Both the position numbers and the translations under genes were made by a program. Below the pieces are notes generated by a model, which was not told the DNA's origin, searched no databases, and saw nothing but the letters and a program-made list of their open reading frames with translations. From the NCBI GenBank assembly GCA_030710605.1, contig CP092886.1, forward strand, positions 48,647,794 through 48,711,793: DNA of 64,000 bases. The letters run 5' to 3'. Positions 10,465 to 20,832 of this stretch are shown here, one piece after another; position 1 is the stretch's first letter, and each line of letters opens with the position of its first letter. This DNA is from Cordylochernes scorpioides (Eukaryota > Arthropoda > Arachnida > Pseudoscorpiones > Chernetidae).

Positions 10465-10654
10465 CTAGCGAACCCGGCCACGCGTTGCTGTGGCTAAATT
10501 GTAATATGTTAAATTAACATTACACTAAACTATTCAGTACAGTAAAGTTAATATTCACTTATAAAGATAAAAATGGTTTAGCCGATCTAAAGCCCTACGG
10601 GATTGAGAATGGAACGTTACGTTAAAATTTGAAAGTGATTTTTATATATATAGA
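10465..10654 (-). mobile_element. Short complete non-autonomous Helitron (190 bp)
   Basis: On the minus strand it begins TCTATATATATAAAAATC after an A and ends with the hairpin CCACAGCAACGCGTGG, then CCGGGTTCG and CTAG before T. Both Helitron ends are present with only ~190 bp between them. No gene inside. Confidence 0.7.
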
Positions 10655-10859
10655 TAATATAGCCCTTTATTGTAATCATTGATTATAATCACTGCATTGA
10701 TAGATGTCAGTGAATTCGTTTATATGTATTGTTTTTTTGTTTTCGAGATATTCTAATAGAACGTTCTCAAATTTTCTGTAAAATATTTATATATGCACAA
10801 ACACAGAATATAATCACTATGTCTTAATTTAGCTATAATTATTGTTATAAATAGTATTC

Positions 10860-11630
10860 TAAAATAATTCGCCAGAAATCGTCCGGGCAGCATACTAAAC
10901 AACTTCCCAAAGTTTCATGGCAAACATCAAAAATAAAATAATACTTTTAATACTTTGCTACAATATTAAAAAGAGGGGGACTTAGGTGTTTAAAATGTAA
11001 AATGTGCTCTAAATAGTATTACATAGAGCCTTCATAACAAACATATTTAAAATAAACCAATCAAAATATAATAATGCTGTAAAAACAGACCTTGCTACAA
11101 TAATATAAAAGAAATGAAAATAAAAAAGACACCCACGCTGAGCCTCGAACCTAGGTTTGTTACAAATATTATTAAAAACTTGTTTATGTTAATTTTTATT
11201 GTAAAAAGCCTAAATTTTAAATAAAATAATAGTTTTAATAATTTGCTACAATAATATAAAAGAAATGAAAAAAAAAAAAAAACACCCACGCTGAGCCTCG
11301 AACCTAGGTTGCGGGGGTAAGAAGCTGTGTACCTAACCTATAGGCTAAGCTTGATGTTACAAATCAGCTCATGCGAGGCTATTTAAGGCCACACGTCTTC
11401 CGCGAGGGGGCGCTGATTGCGAGTGAATTTACGTTTTATTGTAAATAAAAATGCAACGAAAGGTTATTTCTAGAGAGTAATTAGCCAGAAACCATCCCGG
11501 TAGTATACTAAACATCTTCCCAAAGTTTCATCACGATTGGTTGAGCGATGTAGAAGATTATCACTTACGAACGGACGGACGGACGGACGGACCAACGGAC
11601 CAACAAACATCCATTTATATATATATAGAT
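10860..11630 (-). mobile_element. Helitron 5' part with tRNA-like modules
   Basis: The right edge reads, on the minus strand, TCTATATATATATAAATGG followed by repeated TCCG motifs, the same 5' end as other Helitrons here. It carries the conserved block CCAAAGTTTCATCACGATTGG / GGTAGTATACTAAACA, found also at 45.2 and 53.8 kb and partly repeated at 10.87 kb. A tRNA-like module is inside at 11283-11357, with a shorter relative at about 11118-11160. The 3' end is not clear. The Tc1 element at 11634 is inserted just beyond its 5' end. Confidence 0.5.
11283..11357 (-). ncRNA. tRNA-like (degenerate) module
   Basis: The minus strand shows an A-box-like TAGCCTATAGGTTAGG and a B-box GGTTCGAGGCTC at tRNA spacing, followed by a long T run. 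The acceptor stem pairs poorly and I cannot assign an anticodon. A second copy near 11118-11160 keeps only the T-arm part. It is read as a decayed tRNA gene or the tRNA-derived head of a SINE, carried in a Helitron. Confidence 0.5.
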
Positions 11631-11633
11631 ATA

Positions 11634-13045
11634 CACTGCGTGACATTGAAAATGGAACACCAAGAAATAGTGGCCAGAAAGTGATGAAACTCGGCAGACA
11701 GAGAGAGACAGGGACGAACAATAAGTGATCTTTATTTCAAAATGATAGTCATAATACAGAGCGAGAACGGCGTCGGCTTAGTAGCAAGTAGGACCACCGC
11801 GGACGGCGATGCACGCAGCAACACGTCTAGGTAGAGAGTCAATCAGAGTACGGATGGCGTCCTGAGGGATGGCTCTCCATTCCCTCTCAACCATTTGCCA
11901 CAGTTCGTCTTCTGAACGCGGCTGTGGCAAGGCATGCAAACGGCGTCCAATGATGTCCTAGACGTGCTCGATTGGTGAGAGATCAGGAGAGTACGGTGGC
12001 CAGGGAAGCATCTGTACATCTTGCAGAGCTCGTTGGCTAATGCGAGCAGTGTGCGGTCGGGCGTTATCCTGCTGATAAAGGGCATTGGGTACCCCCTGAA
12101 GGTAGGGGAGTGTCACCGGTCGCAGCACATCATAAACGTTTCGTTGGGCCGTCATAGTGCCCTGAATACGAAGTAAAGGTGACCTGGAATCATACGCGAT
12201 TGCGCCCCAAACCATGATTCCACGTTGTCGCACGGTGGGGCGTTCCACAATTGCTGCTGGATTGGACCTTTCTCCACGTCGACGCCACACGCGTACACGG
12301 CGACTATCACTGGACAAGCAGAAACGCGACTCATCTGAGAACACGACCCTGTGCCATTCCACGTCGATCTAGCCCGGCACCATTCCAAACGTTGGCGCCT
12401 ATTCGGTGGGGTCAATGGCAGTCTTCTTAGCGGACGGCATGAGTGCAAGCCATTAGCAACCAATCGACGGGAAATGGTTCTGGTCGAGATGGAATGATCT
12501 AGGGTGTCTTGCACATGATGCAGAATGGCGGTACAAGTGGCTTGTGGGGCCGCCACTGCTTGTCGAAGGATACGCCGATCCACACGTGCTGACGTCACTC
12601 TGGTTGCACCGACATTCCTATAAATTGCCACATTTCCTTGTTCCAACCATCTTCTCCACAGTCGGTGCACCTTGGACGCACCAAGGTTTGTATCAGCTGT
12701 GATTTGACGTATGGACCAACCTGCCCTTTTCAGTCCGATCACCATGCCCCTCGTAAAAGCGTCTGTCTGCTTGAACTGCCTTCGTTTACGATGACCTGGC
12801 ATTCTCTGTTATTACACGTGTCTTTTGACACAAGAAAAAAATTTCTACAATTATTTTCCTTGAAGAAATAACGACACGAATACTGTCCTTTCTGCAAGTT
12901 CCTTCCTTTATATCTTACTCCATGTGCGCACGAGAGCTGCGCATTTTACATCATTTGCATAACTCGGTTAGGCGCGTCTACCCTGAAAAATGCATAATTT
13001 CCTGGCCACTATTTCTTGGTGTTCCATTTTCAATGTCACGCAGTG
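11634..13045 (-). mobile_element. Tc1-like DNA transposon, complete ends
   Basis: Perfect 44-bp terminal inverted repeats start CACTGCGTGACATTGAAAAT and run to GTGGCCAG. TA is duplicated at both ends (11632-11633 and 13046-13047). The length (1412 bp) suits a single-gene Tc1 element. The transposase inside is on the minus strand and broken. The insertion lies in TA-rich Helitron-end DNA. Confidence 0.95.
11778..12802 (-). pseudogene. Tc1-family transposase, one frameshift and one stop
   Basis: Cut-and-paste transposase of the surrounding element. The first frame (from Met at 12802) has the N-terminal helix-turn-helix DNA-binding region, about residues 10-110, with RAGWSIRQITADTNLG and a second HTH around TRTISRRLVANGL. 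After WCRAR the frame shifts near 12365. The catalytic part follows with FSDESRF (first Asp), YQQDNARPHTA (second Asp) and SPDLSPIEHV (Glu). The codon after EHV is TAG where Trp is usual, then DIIGRRL continues to TAA at 11778-11780. Counting the residues between the second Asp and the Glu gives 32, against 34 in ordinary Tc1. Length is near the usual ~340 residues. This copy cannot make a full protein as written. Confidence 0.9.
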
Positions 13046-13057
13046 TATATATATATA

Positions 13058-13413
13058 TGTCATAATATATGCTCTTCCAGGAATAATAAAGTAAACCTAC
13101 AGTCAACGAGAGAGAGACGTCGATAGAAGGCAACTAAGTTACGACCATTTTGAACCACTGGCCACATTCCGGAGGGGGCTTTTCTTGGAACCCTCAGGAC
13201 TATTTTTGGACACAGTCGGGGGGTGGTGTGCGACACGAACGGTCGTTCAGCGGTGGCAGCCGCTCGCGCTCCCTCTCTCTCGCTGGTTGCCTGGAATTCC
13301 TTTTCCAAACTTGTGGCTTCCTTATTTCTCTCTCCCCACATTATTGTCACTATATTGCCACATTGAAAGTCGACAGGATCATATCACAGAAGAGTCGACA
13401 GGATCATATCACA
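13058..13413 (+). repeat. 5' LTR
   Basis: TG start (TGTCATAATATATGCTCTTC), CA end after CATATCACA, and an AATAAA-type signal (GGAATAATAAAG) near the start. Its end consists of a repeated AGAGTCGACAGGATCATATC motif. Orientation is inferred from the likely polypurine tract. Confidence 0.75.
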
Positions 13414-15540
13414 GAAGAGTCGACAGGATAAGACCTGGCCGGGAAGCAAATCCCTCATATACCGGATTATGAAGAAACAAGAAGCCAAGCCACGATGATC
13501 GGCCAAACCCAACTCAACTGTAACCACTCCTCTTCGAGCCCTCAACCCCTTCTTCGCCAACCTTTGAACCGTGATCCCGAAGAAGTATTCACCTACGACG
13601 GAGATGGAGCTGCCACGCACTTCTTCCAGCACTAGATCTGCCCAAGAACGACCACCGGGCCAGGGCAGGACACCTTCCTCCATCATGGACAAGACTCCGC
13701 CATATCCCTACCGCTACTGTGATGTACAACACTGGTACGCACAGTGTCACAGACAGAACTCTCCCGAAGCTCAATGAACTTACCTGCGCCCTAAACCAAC
13801 ATAACTCGTGAGTGTAATTGTTTTAACTCCTACCATTCATTCCTTGTAAATTGTCCCAATATATACATAATTAGTCCATTTATTCTCTCCACGCCTATTA
13901 ACAATGATTTTATTCTCCATACTATTTATCTAGATATTTGTAACTCATTTAATTAGTTACCTTACCAGTAGAATTTAACAATCGTCATTTTAATCAAATA
14001 ATTTCCATTTTAACGTAACTCTTTAAAAAAATGGAATTCTACCTATTAATGCTTTACGATTTTTACTATTAACAATAGATTTTTCATAATCAATTTATCT
14101 ATAAAAATATGCCTCCAGCACCTAAACTTTTGTATACCTATTTGTATATGACCTCTCCTACTTGTAAGCACGGCTCACGAAAAATAATTTCTTTCCCTAA
14201 ACGACTCAAAATTCACCCTGTAATTCAGGCGTCGAAGAATTCCAACCACCACGTGAGCCTTGCTTACAAACAACCCTTGGTGACTCTTATCTATCTTCCC
14301 CTGAATGCCCCTCTCATTCTTACAACTTTGTTAACCTTATACCAGCTCAGGACCTTTTATAGAGAATTATTGATTAATCAATTATCGAACTTCTATATTG
14401 TCATTTCAAAATCCTAACCTTCGCCCTTCATTTATGATAATATATTTCGCAGTTCATCTCAAGCCTATCCACCGACCCACACCATCTAGCCAATGGTGTG
14501 TTCGTCACAGGATGCAGATCGACTAACTGCTAGATATTTATCAACTCCTTTTTGTTCGCACTTGAACAATCTGCATCGAGCGGCACAGTTCGCTTATTCT
14601 TCTCGCGCCACACGTTCGCCACACGGACCCTGTCTTCAAATCTATGTTTGTCCCTTGTCCAAACCAGCACGATATAACCTACTTCCGATATTTCCCATGG
14701 AGGTACGTTAAACATCGTCGCTGATTTTGTCCGGTCCGTCATCATTTCGCGCAGACATGGGTTTTACGTTCAACCCACCGCGAAATCATCGCCTTGCACA
14801 AGCTCCCACGACGGTTCAAACACCTCGTGTCCGAGTAGCTTGACACTTGTAAAGGACAACGCCGTCCTCGTCCCAATTTTTGGCACTGTGCGCGCATACT
14901 TTTCTCCAATTAACTATAAGTCCATGCGACTTCCTCACCTACACACGGGATTTTTCCCCTCGGACTCGCTACACAAGTAACTGCATAGATAAGGTAGAAT
15001 GGCCCAGGGCAAGTTTCCCCTCGCTCTGTTCGCCAAGGTTCTAACATTGTATATAGTTCTATATTTACCTCAGTCCTGAGCTCACACAATTGCCAACCTC
15101 AACCTCATTTCTCATACTCTACACCTATAGCATAGAAAGCCCATGACAAGTTTCCCCTTGCCATGTCCGCCTGAAAAATATCTAAAGTGTAGAGTTCCCC
15201 AGTCTTAAAGCCCTTCAGAATTTCATCATGTGTATGTGACTCCCCTTCTCGTTGTTCACACTCCTCCATATGATTTCCCATATAATACATTAGATTTTGT
15301 TGTATATAGCCTTTTATAACCTTGATATTTTCAAGAATTTCCTTAAATATCAAACTCTCCGGTGTTGTAAAACTGCTTGCAAATAATATTTACTTGTGTA
15401 CTATACAATATTTTATTTACATAAAACTATGTCACCATAACCTTAATTAATTTCAACTGTAAAATTATTTTCTCTATCCCTGGCTTCACCAGCTTTAAGT
15501 ATACTCAAACCATGTTCAGCCTTCTTCAACGGGGGCCATA
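13414..15540. other. Internal region of the LTR element, no recognised gene
   Basis: Mixed-composition sequence. Some stretches are open in one frame for 60-100 codons, but no zinc knuckle, DTG/DSG, YVDD or DDE motif is visible. The part at 14.45-15.05 kb is less AT-rich than its surroundings and could be captured DNA. I do not recognise it. Confidence 0.5.
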
Positions 15541-15892
15541 GGTCATAATATATGCTCTTCCAGGAATAATAAAGTAAACCTACAGTCAACGAGAGAGAAA
15601 CGTCGATAGAAGGCAACTAAGTTACGACCATTTTGAACCACTGGCCACATTCCGGAGGGGGCTTTTCTTGGAACCCTCAGGACTATTTTTGGACACAGTC
15701 GGGGGGTGGTGTGCGACACGAACGGTCGTTCAGCGGTGGCAGCCGCACGCGCTCCCTCTCTCTCGCTGGTTGTCTGGAATTCCTTTTCCAAACTTGTGGT
15801 TTCCTTATTTCTCTCTCCCCACATTATTGTCACTATATTGCCACATTGAAAGTCGACAGGATCATATCACAGAAGAGTCGACAGGATCATAT

Positions 15893-15896
<4 letters not shown>
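15541..15896 (+). repeat. 3' LTR
   Basis: Nearly identical to 13058-13413. The first base is G instead of T, and there are single-base differences in the GAGAGAAAC, GCCGCACGCG, TTGTCTGG and GTGGTTTCC segments. It runs directly into CACACACATATATA and a long (TA)n. Confidence 0.75.

Positions 15897-15954
<58 letters not shown>
15897..15954. repeat. CA/TA microsatellite
   Basis: A few CA units and then about 25 TA units. It separates the LTR element on the left from the 3' end of the LINE on the right. Confidence 0.95.
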
Positions 15955-15955
<1 letters not shown>

Positions 15956-18067
15956 CGCGAAAAACGGTCTTTATTCAGTTAAAAGAGGCAAATACAGTCG
16001 GCAGTCAGAGGGGAAGGGGTATCAAGAAGGAGTTGATCTATCTGTTGTTGTCTTTCCGTCTATTTCCATTTCTATACATGGCGGAGGGGTTGTCTTCACT
16101 TCTAGGGGAGTGGGCTTAGGTTTTTTTATCTAGGTTCCTGTCTTCTTGTTGGTCAGAGTTGTCGTGCTGAGACGCATTAAGCGGTCACTTCTTCGTCGGA
16201 TATTTTGCATCGAGGATTGCATCGTATATTGCATCATACTTGTCGATCTCCGTTTGAATTAGCCTCAATTTGCCTATTTTATCGTTGAGTGCTCTTTTTT
16301 GGTCGGTATTGAGGTCTCTGAAGTTTTTTGACTTAAAATCTTCACATTTCTTGAGGTAGCAGGAGGTCCTATACTTCAGGTCGGGGTGCAGTTCAAGCTG
16401 TTGACAGACCTTGGTCTGTCTAGAAGTACCTGTCCTTTTGAATACCAACGCGATGATCCTTTCCATTTTAGGGTTGTCTCTGTGCTCGCAGTCTATCAAC
16501 TCCCTCTGGAGTTGAGAGGAGTCCATCGACCACTGTGAGCACCTGGCTGATGTGTCTTCGTCAAAGTCCTCGGTTCCTGCGTCGGTCCTCGATTCAGAAC
16601 ACGGGTGAATGGCTGTTCCTCCACCAGGGGGGACTGGTTTTGTTTCTTCGCAGAATTCGGTTTCGAATTGCGAGGACGTCATTGATAAATCGGACTTGGT
16701 GGAAAGAGCGTCGTCATCTGAATCGTTTCCGTCTTTCATTAGAATGGATTGTACGACAGGGATTTCGCTGGGGGGAGTCTCGAGATTGTCAGCCTCAGCA
16801 GAACTAGCGACGTTAATCCTTTTCACTTCAATATTCATCGAGATGTTCTTGGGAAGTGGGGTTTCGATTGTTGGTGGACTTGGTTTTGGCCTTTTGCCCT
16901 GGTCAGTACACTCCTCTACGGTGTTGTCGTTAGACGTCTCAGACAGTGTTCTTTTCCTGCCCAAGGTTTCATCATTCGCGGTGGTTTTCACTGTAACTGT
17001 TTCTCCTGATGGGCCTGGCACAGCGGGTGGGGCTGTGGGATTGATGACTTCTGAATAAGTTCTTGTGATGTTGGCTCTGATTTCCGGGTTGAATGGGCAT
17101 TTGGATTTAATATGTCCATGTCTCTTACATCTCAGGCAGATGGTGTCTTCGCCCACAAAGACCTTAAAGGTCCTTTGCATGTAGTCGATTGGGATGATTG
17201 CCGGCATGTCGGTTGATTCTCTTCTCTTCAGCACGACCTCTCTTCTAAGAGATGAGAGGTGTTTAAATAGTGGGTTCTCGGTGGGGAAAGGCAGGGGCCT
17301 GATGCTGAGGATCTCTCCGAATGGCGCCAGGGCTTTGGTGACCTCTTCATCTGGGATGAAGGCAAGTATTCCTGAGAGAATGTATTTCTTTGGGGGGTTG
17401 AATAGGGGTGTTGGGTAGATGGTGTTGCCTCTTACAGCAAAGCCGTTGTTAATGAGTAGTAGGGCCTGTTCACCATCGGCAACCGACACAACGGCCTGGC
17501 CATTCATCTTTCCAACCGAGTGGATGTTTTCGTGTCCAATGATTTTGGCTATAGAGGATAGGTGCTCCTCAGCACTGCACTCTGAGAGGTCGGTGAATTG
17601 GATGGTGGAGTTTATGTTTTTACTTCTTTTTTCGTATGTTTCTCTTCGAGATTCTTCAAATTTTTTCCACTCTTGAGGCGAAAATTGTCTTCTTTGGGTA
17701 TGCAAATTGTCTTGTTGTTTGTTTTTCTTTTGAGATGGTAATTCAGCGATTGATGGCTTTGATGTAAATGAGATTTCTTCATGAGGGTGAGCGACCAATG
17801 AGACTATCGCAGCAGATGACGTGTTTGATGACGCAACGACCAACTTGGCCGTTGCCATGGTAATGATGCAAAGCTACGACTTGTAGCTTTGCTAAATTAT
17901 GAAAAATAGGAAAATATGAAATTTGATGAGATTCTTTGAGAGATGGGTTGAAATGATGCCTGGATTAAGGCGAACAAGATGATATGATATTAGTTAAATA
18001 AAAATTGACTTTACGGGATGAAAAAGGCGAAAAACACGGAGCTCGCGCGACGCGTGGCCGCACGGCT
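15955..18067 (-). mobile_element. LINE carrying only ORF1, between (TA)n tracts
   Basis: A 2.1-kb element on the minus strand. It begins with a GC-rich leader (AGCCGTGCGGCCACGCGTCG) directly after (TA)n at 18.07-18.08 kb. It has one long ORF (ORF1) and a short 3' UTR with AATAAA, and ends at ...GTTTTTCGCGT against (TA)n at 15.95 kb. No endonuclease/RT ORF2 follows. Both ends look intact, so this is a half-LINE (comparable in idea to mammalian HAL1) rather than a 5'-truncated copy. The (TA)n on both sides suggests insertion in a microsatellite. Confidence 0.65.
16185..17858 (-). CDS. LINE ORF1 protein (RNA-binding, single CCHC knuckle)
   Basis: An intact 557-codon ORF. In LINEs of this sort ORF1 binds the element RNA and forms the transport particle. 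The N-terminal ~100 residues are polar. Residues ~150-250 look like the RRM-like core of Tx1/L1-type ORF1 proteins, with KYILSGILAFIPDEEVTKAL, PFGEILSIRPLPF and LSSLRREVVL, followed by one zinc knuckle (CLRCKRHGHIKSKC, CX2CX4HX4C). The C-terminal half is acidic and Ser/Thr-rich, with a basic helical end. Start at 17858 (MATAKLVV). No second ORF accompanies it; the reverse transcriptase would have to be supplied in trans. The open frame over 1.67 kb contrasts with the broken genes around it. The exact LINE clade is uncertain. Confidence 0.75.
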   Translation of the reverse strand: MATAKLVVASSNTSSAAIVSLVAHPHEEISFTSKPSIAELPSQKKNKQQDNLHTQRRQFSPQEWKKFEESRRETYEKRSKNINSTIQFTDLSECSAEEHLSSIAKIIGHENIHSVGKMNGQAVVSVADGEQALLLINNGFAVRGNTIYPTPLFNPPKKYILSGILAFIPDEEVTKALAPFGEILSIRPLPFPTENPLFKHLSSLRREVVLKRRESTDMPAIIPIDYMQRTFKVFVGEDTICLRCKRHGHIKSKCPFNPEIRANITRTYSEVINPTAPPAVPGPSGETVTVKTTANDETLGRKRTLSETSNDNTVEECTDQGKRPKPSPPTIETPLPKNISMNIEVKRINVASSAEADNLETPPSEIPVVQSILMKDGNDSDDDALSTKSDLSMTSSQFETEFCEETKPVPPGGGTAIHPCSESRTDAGTEDFDEDTSARCSQWSMDSSQLQRELIDCEHRDNPKMERIIALVFKRTGTSRQTKVCQQLELHPDLKYRTSCYLKKCEDFKSKNFRDLNTDQKRALNDKIGKLRLIQTEIDKYDAIYDAILDAKYPTKK

Positions 18068-18083
18068 ATATATATATATATAT

Positions 18084-18330
18084 TATATTTAATAAAATAT
18101 ACTGCTAATTTTTGATTATCCTGAGTTATATAATTTATATCTGTTGCTTGATTTTGGTATGCAGTCGTGGAAGAGATTATAATCTTGAAAAAAATAATGT
18201 CTCTTGATTAGAGATTTCTTTATTGAGCTGAGGAATGAATACATATGAAAAACATAATTTTGTACAAGTACTGCCTGGCTTAAGGCGTAAGAATAAATAA
18301 AACAAAATATTATTTACATAATTACAAAGT
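18084..18330. other. AT-rich spacer
   Basis: AT-rich sequence between the (TA)n at 18.07 kb and the 3' end of the next LINE. It contains AATAAAACAAAATATTA. No gene seen. Confidence 0.4.
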
Positions 18331-20007
18331 TTTGGGTCGGCCAATCGGGGAGAGAGAAAATATCTTTATTTTACGGGGCTGCTAACCAAAATGAATGATT
18401 TTTGAGCCCCGATGGACGCATAAAGCGGAATATATACAAAGCATAGTTGGGGGCCTGGGAATGGGTGGCCAGGGATCATCGCCAGGTGAGGCCAGGAGAG
18501 CCAGGATGTAGAGGAGGACCGGGGGGAGGGGGCAACGGGGAAGAGTTTCTTGAGAATCCGGGCTAATTGGCCTACAAATAGGTCTTCTAGCCCTACTATG
18601 GTTGCAGAACGCGAACTGGTGGCAAGGGATCCTAGGATCTGGCAGTGGAGGTGTCATCGCAGGGGGGAGGAAGCTAGAGAGGTCAGGGAAACAGCGCCTT
18701 GATGGGTGAGAAGCCTGGATGGAGGCCAGTTGAGGAGGCAGGAGGTCCTGGGAGCCTAGAACTTAAGGGCTCTAAGCTTCAAGATGGGGCAGCTTGAGGC
18801 TCTCGCCTCGTGCTTGTCTGGGAGGCCCTTGGCACAGCAGTTGGCGCACTTGGAAGTGTGCCGGTCGGCAACTGAGGGGTAGGCACGGCCTTCATGGCCG
18901 CCTTCACCGCAGTGGAAGCACGTGGGAGCTCTGGTGCATTGGGCAGAGTTGTGGCCGAAGCCACAACAGCGGAAGCAGACTCGTGCGCGGATGGACTCCT
19001 CGAAGTTGAGGATCACACCATCCACCACGATCCTTCCACGATTGCCCAGAGCTCTGAAGGTCGTGAGGTCCACCTCGATGAAGGCGGTGCAGGTCCCGTT
19101 TCTGGGTGCAGAACGATGAGCCACGCGCACCACCTTGTCCCCAGGGAGTTGGCTGACAGCAGGGGTTTCCAGCAGCGTCTCTTCAATGGTGGAGTTGGAT
19201 GTTTCCTCATCCACTTTGAAGAGGCAGATGCGAGGCAGGATCACCTTCTGTTGGCGGACCTTCATGCCATCCAGCTTGTTGGCCAGGGAGGTGGTAACAG
19301 CTGGGATGGTATCGGAGTTGCTGGAGGACAAGCTTCCCTTTGGTTCGCAGGGAGGCCCAAACGCCTTGGGGTAGAGTGTGGGCAGCGCGGACAGCTTTAA
19401 GCATTGCTCTTGGGTCAGCCTGTGGGTCATCAGAGATGACCACTGTGTGGGCCGCCGATTTTTCCCCATGGAGGACCACTTGGGCGGCCGCAGGCTTGGG
19501 GACGCGGGAGGGCGCAGGTTTTGCGGGACCATTGAGGTTGGTCCTCTTTGCGGGCGGGTAGGGAGCCTCAGGCTGCTTCCTTTTGGTTGGAGCGGGAGTG
19601 GCGGGCTTGGTGGGGTCAGTCATAGTGCTGGTTTCCTTGCAGGAGGGAGAAGGGCTGGTTTGAGTGGTGTGGCAGGCTGTCTGTGGCTTGATTTCGTCCA
19701 GTTCCTTGAAGAACGCGAGGGTGCCAGAGAGGTTCTCTACCTCGGCAATGAGGGCCTTGATCTGCTCAGACCGTAAGTTGATGAATTCCATTAAGCTTTG
19801 GAGCAGGTAATATCGGGAGGTAGGGTGAGGATTCTGAAATTTCTGCTCGAAGTTCTGCTTCACCTCTTCGTTCTCCATCTCCAGTTGGGCGAGGGTTACG
19901 ATGGGCTTCTCGGCATTCTTCTTCTTCTTCCTAGAGGGAGCCATGACTGGTACGTCAATCGTTGTAAGAAAAAAATATATATATATATGACCAACGGGGA
20001 AGAACAA
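18331..20007 (-). mobile_element. Second LINE family, ORF1 only
   Basis: Minus strand: 5' UTR with GTTCTTCCCCGTTGG near 20.0 kb and a (TA)n tract, then ORF1 (19944 to 18756, frameshifted), then a ~400-bp 3' UTR with AATAAA ending in CTCTCCCCGATTGG at 18.33 kb. The last ~190 bp are repeated at 20041-20225. No ORF2. It is either a deletion derivative or another ORF1-only element. Confidence 0.6.
18756..19944 (-). pseudogene. LINE ORF1 (gag-like, zinc knuckles), frameshifted
   Basis: It starts MAPSRKKKKNAEKP at 19944; the upstream in-frame Met at 20007 lies in UTR-like sequence. A coiled-coil-like stretch (LAQLEMENEEVKQNFEQKF) and a Pro/Lys-rich linker follow. The frame changes between about 19.25 and 19.45 kb. 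In the second frame come a conserved gag-like core (KVILPRICLFKVDEE, RVAHRSAPRNGTCTAFIEV) and cysteine knuckles: CFRCCGFGHNSAQC, CFHCGEGGHEGRAY (last Cys replaced by Tyr) and a CANC...C end. Three knuckles at the ORF1 C-terminus are typical of R1/Jockey/I-group LINEs. ORF1 binds the element RNA. The single indel makes this copy defective as written. Confidence 0.75.
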
Positions 20008-20040
20008 CGACCGTATTACGATTTAATGCGATTTAGAATT

Positions 20041-20450
20041 GCCAATCGGGGAAGAGAAAATATCTTTATTTTACGGGGCTGCTAACCAAAATGAATGATT
20101 TTTGAGCCCCGATGGACGCATAAAGCGGAATATATACAAAGCATAGTTGGAGGGGCTGGGGATGGGTGGCCAGGGATCATCGCCAGGTGAGGCCAGGAGA
20201 GCCGGGATGTAGAGGAGGACCGGGGGGGGAGCAGGGTGGTGATCCGCGGAGTTCAGGGGGTGGCAGAGACGGGTTCAATGGTGTTGAAGCAGGCGTAGCA
20301 GGTTTGTAGCAGGCAGACAAGCCGCAATGCACGATGTAAAGTATCAAGGTGCTGCACGCAACCAAGGCTGTTCAAAAAGGTTAGATTCCCCAGGCCAGGG
20401 AAAATAAAAGAAAGACTGCTGTTGTTTAAATAAGAATATTAGATAAAGCG
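20041..20450 (-). mobile_element. 3' fragment of the second LINE family
   Basis: 20041-20225 repeats the 3' end of the neighbouring element (18331-18525) with few changes, including CCAAAATGAATGATTTTTGA and GCATAGTTGG. It then diverges into sequence not found in the first copy. It abuts the 5' end of that copy, a tail-to-head arrangement on the minus strand. Confidence 0.6.
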
Positions 20451-20483
20451 AGAATGATTCAGCAGCTGATGGGAAAAGATAGA

Positions 20484-20540
20484 TTATTATTTTTTATTTA
20501 TTTATTATTATTATTATTATATTATTATTTTTTTTTTTTT
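20484..20540. repeat. A-rich tail with (AAT)n of a LINE
   Basis: On the minus strand the LINE to the right ends in A12 followed by AATAATAAT units, the kind of 3' tail left by target-primed reverse transcription. Confidence 0.7.
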
Positions 20541-20832
20541 GTAAAAATGAATATATTAAAGTTTTGGATAAGATTACTGGTGAGGGTACCAGTGCTAAGA
20601 CGACCAACTAAAAAAGTACACCATGGATTGCATAGCGCGTTCAAATGAGTCGCTGCGTAAGTCAATTTCTCGAGCAGCCCGCGCCGTCGAATCGCCAAAC
20701 CATTTGCCCTCTGTCCTTGGGTTACAGAGACAGCGTCAGGGGCGATCACATACGCAGGGCAGGTCGCGAAACCGATCTTAAACAGCGGCACAGGCCAAAG
20801 TTACGTCTACGAGCAGCCGCCAATGACCGGTG

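Larger units (their letters stand above)
13058..15896 (+). mobile_element. LTR retrotransposon without recognisable genes
   Basis: Two 356-bp direct repeats (13058-13413 and 15541-15896) enclose 2.1 kb, with (TA)n outside on both sides. LTR differences I can count are about five, so the copy is fairly young. The inside has no gag, protease, RT or integrase motif. Short frames at 13.57-13.78 and 14.5-14.9 kb contain nothing I know. A purine-rich CAACGGGGG lies shortly before the second LTR as a possible polypurine tract. I infer a non-autonomous element of TRIM/LARD kind. Confidence 0.7.

Noticed and set aside
13414-15540. gag-pol of the LTR element
   Set aside because: Searched by eye for zinc knuckle, DTG/DSG, YVDD/YLDD and integrase motifs in all frames. 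None was found.
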